NCBI GenBank assembly: GCA_903929105.1
Contig: CAIYTL010000130.1
Span: 1 to 5,779, forward strand
DNA: 5,779 nt
Direction of reading: 5' to 3'
Origin: an uncultured Micrococcales bacterium
GTDB taxonomy: Bacteria; Actinomycetota; Actinomycetes; Actinomycetales; Microbacteriaceae
Below the pieces are notes generated by a model. The model saw only the letters and a list, made by a program, of their open reading frames with translations. It searched no databases and was not told the DNA's origin. Below are positions 1 to 5,779 of the stretch, one piece after another (the stretch's first letter is position 1; the number at the start of each line of letters is the position of its first letter). The translations under genes and the position numbers were made by a program.

Positions 1-925
1 CTTCTTCGAAGGTGCGAATGAACTCGCGGCCGATGATCTTGCGCTTGGTTTCAGGGTCGCTCACACCGGCAAGGGCGCTCAAGAATTTATCTTCAACATC
101 GACTGTCACAAGGCGAATGCCGGTGGCCGCAACATAGTCACGCTCAACCTGCTCGGCTTCGTCTTGACGCAGCAAACCGTGGTTCACAAACACGCAAACC
201 AGTTGGTCGCCAACTGCTTTGTGAACCAAAGCTGCGGCAACCGCCGAGTCAACACCGCCCGAAAGGCCACAGATCACTCGGTCAGTGCCAACCTGTGCGC
301 GAATCTTGGCAACCTGCTCAGCAATAACGTTGCCCGAGTTCCAGTCAGCGGCAATGCCAGCTGCGCGGTGCAAGAAATTAACGAGGATGTCCTGCCCATA
401 GGGCGAATGCTTCACCTCGGGGTGCCATTGCACACCGTAGATGCGGCGCTCGTGGTTAGCGAATGCCGCAACCGGGGTGGTGGCAGTTGAAGCCAAAACC
501 TCGAAACCGGCAGGAGCTTGGGTGACCTGGTCGCCATGCGACATCCACACGGTTTGGTCGGCCGGCTGGCCATCCAAGATTTCACCACCCGCAGCAACCT
601 TCATGTCGGTCGCGCCATATTCGCGAATGCCGGTCTTATCGACGGTGCCACCAAGAGTTTTAGCGATGGTCTGAAAGCCATAGCAGATGCCCAAAACAGG
701 CACACCAAGTTCAAGAATCGCGGGGTCAAGCTGAGGCGAACCTGGCTCATAAACGCTGGCTGGGCCACCGCTCAAAATGATCGCTGCAGGGTTTTTGGCA
801 GCAACTTCGGCAGCAGTGATGTTGTGGTGAACGATCTCTGAAAAGACGTTTGCCTCACGCACGCGGCGAGCAATCAACTGAGCATATTGGGCGCCAAAAT
901 CGACGACAAGAACTGGCTGGCTAAT
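1..925 (-). CDS. guaA: GMP synthase (glutamine-hydrolysing), N-terminal part; 3' end beyond window
   Basis: GuaA converts XMP, ATP and glutamine to GMP in the cytoplasm, the last step of GMP synthesis. The visible 308 residues (counting ATT at 925-923 as Met1) begin with the class I glutamine amidotransferase signature VLVVDFGAQYAQLIARR. The nucleophile motif GICYGFQ has Cys81, and WHPE supplies His168 and Glu170, so the triad is complete. The ATP pyrophosphatase domain follows with its P-loop SGGVDS at about 222-227 and VNHGLLR at 248-254. The family is usually about 510-530 residues, so the rest of the ATPase domain and the dimerisation domain lie off the left edge. The frame is open up to the DUF3817 stop at 986-988, yet contains no ATG, GTG or TTG before codon 17, which is inside the conserved motif. 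I chose ATT, preceded by GGGG six bases upstream; ATC at 928-926 is the alternative. Identity is certain; the exact start is not. Confidence 0.95.
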   Translation of the reverse strand, partial: MSQPVLVVDFGAQYAQLIARRVREANVFSEIVHHNITAAEVAAKNPAAIILSGGPASVYEPGSPQLDPAILELGVPVLGICYGFQTIAKTLGGTVDKTGIREYGATDMKVAAGGEILDGQPADQTVWMSHGDQVTQAPAGFEVLASTATTPVAAFANHERRIYGVQWHPEVKHSPYGQDILVNFLHRAAGIAADWNSGNVIAEQVAKIRAQVGTDRVICGLSGGVDSAVAAALVHKAVGDQLVCVFVNHGLLRQDEAEQVERDYVAATGIRLVTVDVEDKFLSALAGVSDPETKRKIIGREFIRTFEE

Positions 926-931
926 GATGAA

Positions 932-937
932 CCCCGC
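932..937 (-). promoter_or_regulatory. Possible weak ribosome binding site of guaA
   Basis: The minus strand reads GCGGGG here. GGGG can pair with the CCUCC core of 16S rRNA only with a G-U pair. It lies six bases from ATT (925-923) and three from ATC (928-926), which slightly favours ATT as the guaA start. No better purine-rich stretch exists in the gap after the DUF3817 gene. Confidence 0.3.
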
Positions 938-985
938 AGAGTTAAGAGGTGGAAAGTTTAGAAATCTTGTAACTAGTTTAAACGA

Positions 986-1444
986 TTAGGCGTCGCCAAG
1001 TTCAGCGCGAACCACCTTGGCAAAGTGACGTTCAGTGAAAAACGACAAGAACGGAACAATGCCGCCAAGTGCGATGATGACGAAGCGCTTGAAGTTCCAA
1101 CGCATCAGAGTCCACAGGCGAAAATCACCGAACAGATAAAACATGTAAAGCACACCGTGCACCTGAAGCACCGTCTTTGAAAGGTCAAAACCGCTAGCTG
1201 GCAAACGAGTCAAATCTTCACTTGGAGTCACAAAACTGATCGCACCTGCAGGGCCACCACCCCAAACGATGTAGCCCAAAACGTAGTGAATAAACATTTC
1301 AACGACTAGCAACAGCAAGAAACTGCCGGTGACATAAGAGGTCACAGCATAGTAGCGAAGCGCCGTGCGAATTTGAGGGGCTTGAGCTGCCAGAGTGGCT
1401 TGCGCTGCGGTGCTCTTGGCGCCGTCGTTATTTGGGTTTGACAT
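986..1444 (-). CDS. DUF3817 family small integral membrane protein
   Basis: A 152-residue protein with a hydrophilic, Ala/Gln-rich N-terminus (about 1-28) and three likely membrane segments at about 32-60, 90-112 and 119-136. The histidine in TVLQVHGVLYMFYLF (91-105), the basic stretch LMRWNFKR and the closing PFLSFFTERHF (131-141) match my memory of DUF3817 proteins of Actinobacteria, whose function is unknown. It starts at ATG 1444, nine bases after the SURF1 stop, with only a weak AGAG two bases upstream, so it is probably translated with SURF1. Its TAA stop (988-986) is in frame with guaA. A role linked to the respiratory membrane is suggested only by the adjacent SURF1 gene. Gene reality is well supported; the family call is from sequence resemblance. 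Confidence 0.88.
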   Translation of the reverse strand: MSNPNNDGAKSTAAQATLAAQAPQIRTALRYYAVTSYVTGSFLLLLVVEMFIHYVLGYIVWGGGPAGAISFVTPSEDLTRLPASGFDLSKTVLQVHGVLYMFYLFGDFRLWTLMRWNFKRFVIIALGGIVPFLSFFTERHFAKVVRAELGDA

Positions 1445-1453
1445 GGCTCTAGT

Positions 1454-2248
1454 TTAGCTTTGCGCTTGGTCATCGGCTTTGCGACGAAGCCGCTCGTCTT
1501 CAACCAACCGCCACCACATGAACACTGCGAAGCCCGCAAACACGCTCCACTCAATGGCATAAAAAGCACTAAGCCAGTTGACGTTGTCGAGCGGAGCCGA
1601 AGGCGCAGTGCCGAGCATGATTGGCTCGAGGCCAAAGCTAGAAATTGGGTCGCTTGCCAACACTGGTTGCGAAATCAGATATTGCCCGAGCGTTTTGCGC
1701 TGCTGAAATGGCTGATAAAAGTTGATGAGCTGGCCAAGCGAAAGACTGTCGAATAAATAAGGTTTGTCTGGATGGCTTTGCAATGGCGCCTCAGCGTCAG
1801 TGAGCACACCGCTGACTCGCATGCTCACACTGCGAAGAGTTTCAACGTCGAGTGCTTTTTGAGCGCTCAGCGCAGCATCGGCCGTTGCGGCCCAGCCCCA
1901 GGCAATGGTGAGGTCGCGACCAACATCGGCCGACTTCTGTGACTTCAAAATTTGGCTGTTTGTGACCAGCCAAAAACCCGATTTGCCGCCGGGTTGCAAC
2001 CTACCAGCGATCACCGCAAAGTTAGCTGGGTTGGGGCTCACCGTGAAAGTGCTGAGGTTGGCATTTGAGCCCGGAATAACCGAAGTTGCAGTGGGAGTAG
2101 GGTTTGCCGCCGGCAATGCGCGCCCAAGTTGCCACTGCCCAAGCAGGGCAAAAATAGCTGCGAGTGCTAAAGCAACAACTAGGCGACCAAGCCAAGTTGG
2201 TGTGCGAGCAATCGCAAACCAATCTTTTTGAGCTTGGCGACGGGTCAT
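1454..2248 (-). CDS. SURF1-family cytochrome oxidase assembly protein
   Basis: SURF1 (Shy1) proteins help insert haem a into subunit I of cytochrome c oxidase at the membrane. This 264-residue protein has the family layout: a short cytoplasmic N-terminus, a first membrane helix (about 19-37) running into the LGQWQLGR signature (36-43), a long extracytoplasmic loop, and a second helix (about 229-247) following NWLSAFYAIEW (224-234). The C-terminus is charged and cytoplasmic. The loop contains a proline/threonine-rich stretch at 48-60. The second-helix motif in proteobacterial and mitochondrial members carries a conserved histidine (NHLxYAxTWF); here that stretch has no histidine. The ATG at 2248 lies 12 bases after the guaB3 stop, and that gap has no purine-rich ribosome site, so translation may depend on coupling to guaB3. 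It is the only respiratory gene among purine genes. Confidence 0.9.
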   Translation of the reverse strand: MTRRQAQKDWFAIARTPTWLGRLVVALALAAIFALLGQWQLGRALPAANPTPTATSVIPGSNANLSTFTVSPNPANFAVIAGRLQPGGKSGFWLVTNSQILKSQKSADVGRDLTIAWGWAATADAALSAQKALDVETLRSVSMRVSGVLTDAEAPLQSHPDKPYLFDSLSLGQLINFYQPFQQRKTLGQYLISQPVLASDPISSFGLEPIMLGTAPSAPLDNVNWLSAFYAIEWSVFAGFAVFMWWRLVEDERLRRKADDQAQS

Positions 2249-2260
2249 GATTGGGGTTGG

Positions 2261-3379
2261 TTAGCGAGCGCTATAAGGAGCAACAACAACCTCAACGCGC
2301 TGGAACTCTTTGAGGTCGCTATAGCCAGTTGTTGCCATAGCGCGACGCAAGGCACCAATCAGGTTAGTGTTGCCATCGGCTGTGGTTGCTGGGCCGAGCA
2401 GAATTTGCTCGAGGCTAGCAACCTGGCCAACCTCAACGCGGTTGCCGCGAGGCAACTCGCTGAAAGCCTCTTGACCCCAGTGCCAACCGTGGCCAGGTGC
2501 CTCAGTCGCGCGAGCCAAAACCGAGCCGAGCATTACTGCGTCGGCACCACAAGAAATTGCCTTAATGATGTCGCCCGAAGTGCCCAAACCGCCATCGGCG
2601 ATAACGTGAACGTATCGGCCACCCGATTCATCCATGTAGTCACGGCGAGCGCCAGCAACATCGGCAACTGCTGTGGCCATTGGTGCGTGAATGCCCAAAA
2701 CTTTGCGAGTGGTCGAAGCTGCACCGCCACCAAAGCCGACCAAAACACCGGCTGCGCCGGTGCGCATAAGGTGCAGGGCAGCCTGATAGGTCGAAGCTCC
2801 GCCAACAATAACTGGCACGTCAAGTTCATAGATGAACTGCTTGAGGTTTAGCGGTTCGGTGGTTTTTGAAACGTGCTCTGCCGAAACGGTTGTGCCGCGA
2901 ATCACAAAAATGTCTACGCCAGCCTTGATCACGGTGTCGTGAAACTCTGCGGTGCGCTGCGGTGAGAGTGCTCCGGCAACGGTTACGCCAGAGGCACGAA
3001 CCTGCGCGATTCGGTCGCGAATCAATTCAGCCTTGATTGGCGCCGAATAAATCTCTTTCATGCGCAATGTTGCTTTGTCGGCGGGCAAGCCAGCGATCTC
3101 TACAAGAAGTTTCTCTGGGTTGTCGTAGCGAGTCCAAAGGCCTTCAAGGTCGAGCACACCCAAACCGCCGAGGCGGCCAATTGCAATCGCGGTGTCTGGT
3201 GAAACCACGCTGTCCATAGGTGCTGAAAGAACTGGCAGTTCAAACTGGTAGGCGTCAATAGCCCATGAGGTCGAAACGTCGCGCGGGTCGCGGGTGCGAC
3301 GCGAAGGAACAATAGCGATGTCGTCGAAGGCCCAAGCACGGGTGCCGCGCTTGCCAACGCCAATCTGAACTTCAGTCAT
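2261..3379 (-). CDS. guaB3: GuaB3 family IMP dehydrogenase-related protein
   Basis: A 372-residue TIM-barrel protein of the IMP dehydrogenase/GMP reductase superfamily that lacks the CBS pair found in GuaB, as is usual for GuaB3. Family marks include AFDDIAIVPSRRTRD (17-31), LSAPMDSVVSPDTA (51-64), VPVIVGGASTYQAA (188-201), ARRDYMDESGGRYVHVIADGG (244-264), GADAVMLGS (278-286) and the C-terminal ALRRAMATTGYSDLKEFQ (343-360). The loop equivalent to GPGSICTTR of GuaB reads GGGAASTTR (217-225), so Ser222 stands at the position of the catalytic cysteine. The barrel and phosphate-binding parts look intact, so it may bind nucleotide without being a classical IMP dehydrogenase. I chose ATG at 3379, with AGGAA nine bases upstream; an in-frame TTG at 3385 adds two residues but is too near that site. 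It follows guaB by 12 bases and is surely co-transcribed. Confidence 0.94.
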   Translation of the reverse strand: MTEVQIGVGKRGTRAWAFDDIAIVPSRRTRDPRDVSTSWAIDAYQFELPVLSAPMDSVVSPDTAIAIGRLGGLGVLDLEGLWTRYDNPEKLLVEIAGLPADKATLRMKEIYSAPIKAELIRDRIAQVRASGVTVAGALSPQRTAEFHDTVIKAGVDIFVIRGTTVSAEHVSKTTEPLNLKQFIYELDVPVIVGGASTYQAALHLMRTGAAGVLVGFGGGAASTTRKVLGIHAPMATAVADVAGARRDYMDESGGRYVHVIADGGLGTSGDIIKAISCGADAVMLGSVLARATEAPGHGWHWGQEAFSELPRGNRVEVGQVASLEQILLGPATTADGNTNLIGALRRAMATTGYSDLKEFQRVEVVVAPYSAR

Positions 3380-3388
3380 TTTCAAAGG

Positions 3389-3393
3389 TTCCT
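3389..3393 (-). promoter_or_regulatory. Ribosome binding site of guaB3, overlapping the guaB stop
   Basis: The minus strand reads AGGAA, nine bases before ATG 3379. Its first two bases are the last two of the guaB TAG stop. The spacing decides for ATG 3379 over the upstream TTG at 3385, and the overlap suggests that terminating ribosomes hand over from guaB to guaB3. Confidence 0.65.
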
Positions 3394-4897
3394 AACGGGT
3401 TCCGTAGTTTGGCGCTTCAATGGTCATCTGAATGTCGTGCGGGTGGCTTTCGCGCAGACCAGCGGCTGTGATGCGCACAAACTTGCCACGCTTCTGAAGC
3501 TCGTCGATGTTCTCGGCGCCAACGTAACCCATCGAGGCGCGAAGGCCACCGATGAGCTGGTGGGCAACCGCAGAAACTGTTCCGCGATAAGGAACGCGGC
3601 CTTCGATGCCCTCAGGCACCAACTTGTCTTCGCGCAAAACATCGTCTTGAAAATAGCGGTCTTTTGAGTAGCTCTTGGCTTCGCCGCGTGACTGCATCGC
3701 ACCCAACGAACCCATGCCGCGATAGGTCTTGAACTGCTTTCCGCCAACGAAAGTGATGTCGCCAGGAGCTTCATCGGTGCCCGCTAGCAACGAACCGAGC
3801 ATCACTGCGTTTGCGCCGGCAACCAGCGCCTTGGCGATGTCGCCCGAGTATTGCAAACCACCGTCGGCAATAACAGGAACCCCGGCAGGCTTAGCGGCCA
3901 ACGATGCCTGATACACCGCAGTCACCTGAGGCACCCCAACACCGGCAACTACACGAGTGGTGCAAATCGAACCCGGGCCAACGCCAACCTTGACACCATC
4001 AACACCGGCAGCCACTAGCGCAGCTGCACCCTCGCGCGTTGCCACGTTGCCGCCGATAACGTCAACGTTTTTAGCGAAAGGCTCGCCTTTTAATTTGGCG
4101 ATCATCTCGAGCACGGCACGGTTATGACCGTGGGCAGTGTCAACGACCAAAATGTCTACGCCGGCATCAACCAAAGCCATCGAACGTTCCCAGGCGTCAG
4201 CGCCAACTCCGACTGCAGCAGCAACCAGCAAACGACCAGCTGAGTCTTTGCTAGCCAGCGGGTATTTCTCGCTCTTGTCAAAATCTTTAACGGTGATCAA
4301 GCCGCGCAATTTGCCTGCGTCGTCAATCAAAGGCAGTTTCTCAATGCGCTGTTGAGCAAAAATCGCAATAGCGTCTTCGGGGCGAATGCCGACTTTGGCA
4401 GTGATCAAAGGCATCGGGGTCATTACGTCTTTAACCAAGGTGGTGGTGCGTTGAACATCAAGAACGAAACGCATGTCACGGTTGGTCACGATGCCAACCA
4501 GAATGTCGTCTTCGTCAACCACTGGCAAACCAGAAACCCGATAACGAGCGCAGAGGTCGTCGACTTCTTGAATAGTCGCTAGAGGGTTGGTGGTGACCGG
4601 GTGAGTGATCATGCCGGCTTCGCTGCGCTTGACCATGTCAACCTCAGCGGCTTGACGGTCGAGCGAAAGGTTGCGGTGCAAAACGCCGATGCCACCCTGA
4701 CGAGCCATGGCGATTGCCATGCGGGCTTCAGTCACGGTGTCCATTGCTGAAGAAAGCAACGGCACATTGATCGAGATGCGCTTGGTCAGCTGTGTGCGGG
4801 TATTCACCGCGCTAGGCATAATGTCTGACTCGCCTGGCAAAAGCAGAACGTCGTCGTAGGTTAGCCCAACAAAGCCAAATGGATCATTTTGTGTCAT
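3392..4897 (-). CDS. guaB: IMP dehydrogenase
   Basis: GuaB oxidises IMP to XMP with NAD+, the committed step of guanine nucleotide synthesis. At 501 residues it is full length for bacterial enzymes. The N-terminal barrel part has LTYDDVLLLPGESD (12-25) and PLLSSAMDTVTEARMAIAMA (46-65). A Bateman module of two CBS domains spans about 95-210 (first domain around GIVTNRDMRF, second from DVMTPMPLI to LITVKDF). The barrel resumes with VDTAHGH (252-258). The catalytic loop GVGPGSICTTR (305-315) carries Cys312, IADGG is at 343-347, YRGMGSLGAM at 392-401, and the mobile flap has the Arg414-Tyr415 pair in DRYFQ followed by EGIEGRVPYRG. All key residues are present. ATG 4897 is preceded by GAGGG seven bases upstream. 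The product feeds GuaA at the far end of the cluster. Confidence 0.98.
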   Translation of the reverse strand: MTQNDPFGFVGLTYDDVLLLPGESDIMPSAVNTRTQLTKRISINVPLLSSAMDTVTEARMAIAMARQGGIGVLHRNLSLDRQAAEVDMVKRSEAGMITHPVTTNPLATIQEVDDLCARYRVSGLPVVDEDDILVGIVTNRDMRFVLDVQRTTTLVKDVMTPMPLITAKVGIRPEDAIAIFAQQRIEKLPLIDDAGKLRGLITVKDFDKSEKYPLASKDSAGRLLVAAAVGVGADAWERSMALVDAGVDILVVDTAHGHNRAVLEMIAKLKGEPFAKNVDVIGGNVATREGAAALVAAGVDGVKVGVGPGSICTTRVVAGVGVPQVTAVYQASLAAKPAGVPVIADGGLQYSGDIAKALVAGANAVMLGSLLAGTDEAPGDITFVGGKQFKTYRGMGSLGAMQSRGEAKSYSKDRYFQDDVLREDKLVPEGIEGRVPYRGTVSAVAHQLIGGLRASMGYVGAENIDELQKRGKFVRITAAGLRESHPHDIQMTIEAPNYGTR

Positions 4898-4904
4898 TCG
4901 AAAG

Positions 4905-4909
4905 CCCTC
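4905..4909 (-). promoter_or_regulatory. Ribosome binding site of guaB
   Basis: The minus strand reads GAGGG seven bases before ATG 4897, the clearest Shine-Dalgarno site in the window. It fixes the guaB start. Confidence 0.7.
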
Positions 4910-4933
4910 AGTTTGTGACCGCAGATTAGCTCA

Positions 4934-4939
4934 ATTCTA
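4934..4939 (-). promoter_or_regulatory. Possible -10 element of a guaB promoter
   Basis: TAGAAT on the minus strand fits the TAnnnT pattern of housekeeping sigma -10 sites and overlaps the TAG stop of the permease gene. A start about 6-8 bases downstream would give a leader of roughly 25-30 bases with the guaB ribosome site. No good TTGACA-like -35 is visible 16-18 bases upstream, which is common in actinobacteria but leaves this weak. The alternative is read-through from the permease gene. Confidence 0.3.
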
Positions 4940-5779
4940 CCCTTTAGAACGAGCCCGACCTTGCCTCACCATATCGAAACTCAAAATCGCCAAAGCCGAC
5001 CAAACCAGCGCAAAGCCAACCCATCGGACAGCGGGCATAGGTTCGTGAAAATACAGCAAAGCAAGAATGAACTGAATCGTCGGAGTCAGGTATTGCATGA
5101 ACCCGATAACTCGCAGCGGCAAGTGTCGAGCGGCCGAGCCAAACAGAATTAGTGGAACCGCAGTGAGAAAACCAAAACCCGCTAAAACTAGAGCGCTGCC
5201 AATGCCGTGCTCGCCAAACTGCACCCCGCCACCAACCGTTGCAACCCAAATCAGTTCGACCGCGGCCACCGGCAACAAAAAGCCAGATTCCAAAGCAAAA
5301 CCGTGAAGCGGCTTGACCACCCCGCCAAGCTTTGACTTAGCTAAACCATAAATTCCAAAACTGAACGCGAGCGTGAGCGCAATAACCGGCAACCGGCCAT
5401 AGTCCACAGTCAGCACGACGACGGCAGCTAAACCTGCACCAACCGCCAACCACTGCGTCAGTCGCAGGCGCTCCCCCAAGAAAATCACCGCAAGGGCAAT
5501 CGTCACCAAGGGGTTTATGAAATAACCCAACGCGGTCTCAACCACTTGGTGAGTGGCCACCCCGATCACATAAGCCTGCCAGTTGGCCATGATGAACACC
5601 GTCGAAACCAGAACCCAAACCAGTTGCTTCGGAGTTCGAATTACTTGAAGGACCGTAGGCCATCCGCGCGTTATGGTGATCAACACAACAGCCAGAGCGA
5701 ACCCAAAAACAATTCGCCAAACCACCACTTCGGCCGGGTTAGCGAACGCAACCAACGAAATAATGATTGGAAAACTGCC
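4937..5779 (-). CDS. rarD: RarD-like EamA/DMT superfamily permease, 5' end beyond window
   Basis: The visible 280 residues resemble RarD, a ten-helix drug/metabolite transporter family protein of the inner membrane whose substrate is not firmly known. Counting the first residue at the right edge as 1, RarD marks are ANPAEVVVWRIVF (13-25), ANWQAYVIGV (65-74) and ETALGYFINPLVTIALAVIFLGERL (from 81). Then come LPVIALTLAFSFGIYGL (130-146), TAVPLILFGSAARHLPL (206-222) and GFMQYLTPTIQFILA (226-240). E. coli RarD has about 296 residues, so only some 15-25 N-terminal residues are missing: the first helix, ending in the usual WG whose glycine appears to be residue 1 here. The frame is open to the edge; an in-frame TTG at 5755 is internal to the conserved part, not the start. 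It ends 39 bases before guaB, whose link to it is unclear. Confidence 0.9.
   Translation of the reverse strand, partial: GSFPIIISLVAFANPAEVVVWRIVFGFALAVVLITITRGWPTVLQVIRTPKQLVWVLVSTVFIMANWQAYVIGVATHQVVETALGYFINPLVTIALAVIFLGERLRLTQWLAVGAGLAAVVVLTVDYGRLPVIALTLAFSFGIYGLAKSKLGGVVKPLHGFALESGFLLPVAAVELIWVATVGGGVQFGEHGIGSALVLAGFGFLTAVPLILFGSAARHLPLRVIGFMQYLTPTIQFILALLYFHEPMPAVRWVGFALVWSALAILSFDMVRQGRARSKG

Noticed and set aside
100..630. Recurring gCGAATGCc-like octamer on the plus strand (for example near 113, 403, 460 and 622)
   Set aside because: Most copies are the coding-strand GGC ATT CGC (Gly-Ile-Arg) or GCA TTC GC codons of guaA and guaB in fixed protein contexts; spacing is irregular and no array is formed.
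164..841. Plus-strand open frames opposite guaA (164-490, 441-674, 518-841)
   Set aside because: They lie antisense to the conserved guaA coding frame, have no recognisable protein features and no ribosome sites; they are shadows.
976..983. GTTTAAAC palindrome between the DUF3817 gene and guaA as a terminator or operator
   Set aside because: An eight-base AT-rich palindrome without loop, GC-rich stem or following T-tract is not a terminator, and a single copy gives no support for an operator.
2228..2851. Plus-strand open frame of 207 codons opposite guaB3
   Set aside because: It is antisense to a strongly conserved GuaB3 frame; its Asn/Ala/Cys-rich translation resembles no protein and reflects the codon bias of the other strand.
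4898..4936. Guanine or purine riboswitch, or a long regulated leader, ahead of guaB
   Set aside because: The gap to the permease gene is only 39 bases, too short for a purine aptamer plus expression platform, and it has no matching conserved core or clear hairpin.
4937..5755. Starting the permease at TTG 5755
   Set aside because: The frame stays open to the right edge, and the residues encoded upstream (GSFPIII) continue the RarD N-terminal pattern, so the gene is cut by the window.

Overview
The window is an ordinary-looking chromosomal stretch of an actinobacterium. Six genes lie tightly packed on the minus strand; in transcription order they are a RarD/EamA permease (5' end off the right edge), guaB, guaB3, a SURF1-family gene, a DUF3817 gene and guaA (3' end off the left edge). 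A guaB-guaB3 tandem is characteristic of Actinobacteria. The SURF1 and DUF3817 proteins most resemble, from memory, those of Microbacteriaceae. Base composition is moderate (roughly 50-55% GC by eye), low for that family. Together with the very short intergenic gaps this suggests a streamlined, possibly freshwater Luna-type member (Rhodoluna/Aquiluna-like). The taxonomic placement is inference from remembered sequence style, not a search.

Layout from right to left: RarD-like permease (5779-4937, partial); a 39-base gap with a ribosome binding site and a possible -10 element for guaB; guaB, IMP dehydrogenase (4897-3392); a 12-base gap; guaB3, a CBS-less IMP dehydrogenase paralogue (3379-2261); a 12-base gap; SURF1 (2248-1454); a 9-base gap; DUF3817 membrane protein (1444-986); a gap of about 60 bases; guaA, GMP synthase (925 to 1, partial). 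No stretch over 300 bases lacks a gene. I see no RNA gene, mobile element, CRISPR array, repeat family or convincing terminator.

Functionally, guaB and guaA encode the two steps IMP to XMP to GMP, so the core is a guanine nucleotide operon. guaB3 is a paralogue of unclear activity whose catalytic cysteine position is serine. SURF1 (cytochrome oxidase assembly) and the small DUF3817 membrane protein sit between the two halves of the GMP pathway and are probably co-transcribed.

The point most worth a second look is the start of guaA. There is no ATG, GTG or TTG in any minus-strand frame between the DUF3817 stop and the conserved GuaA N-terminus, so translation probably begins at a rare ATT (or ATC) codon, unless a base is miscalled. 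I found no convincing previously undescribed multi-gene system here.
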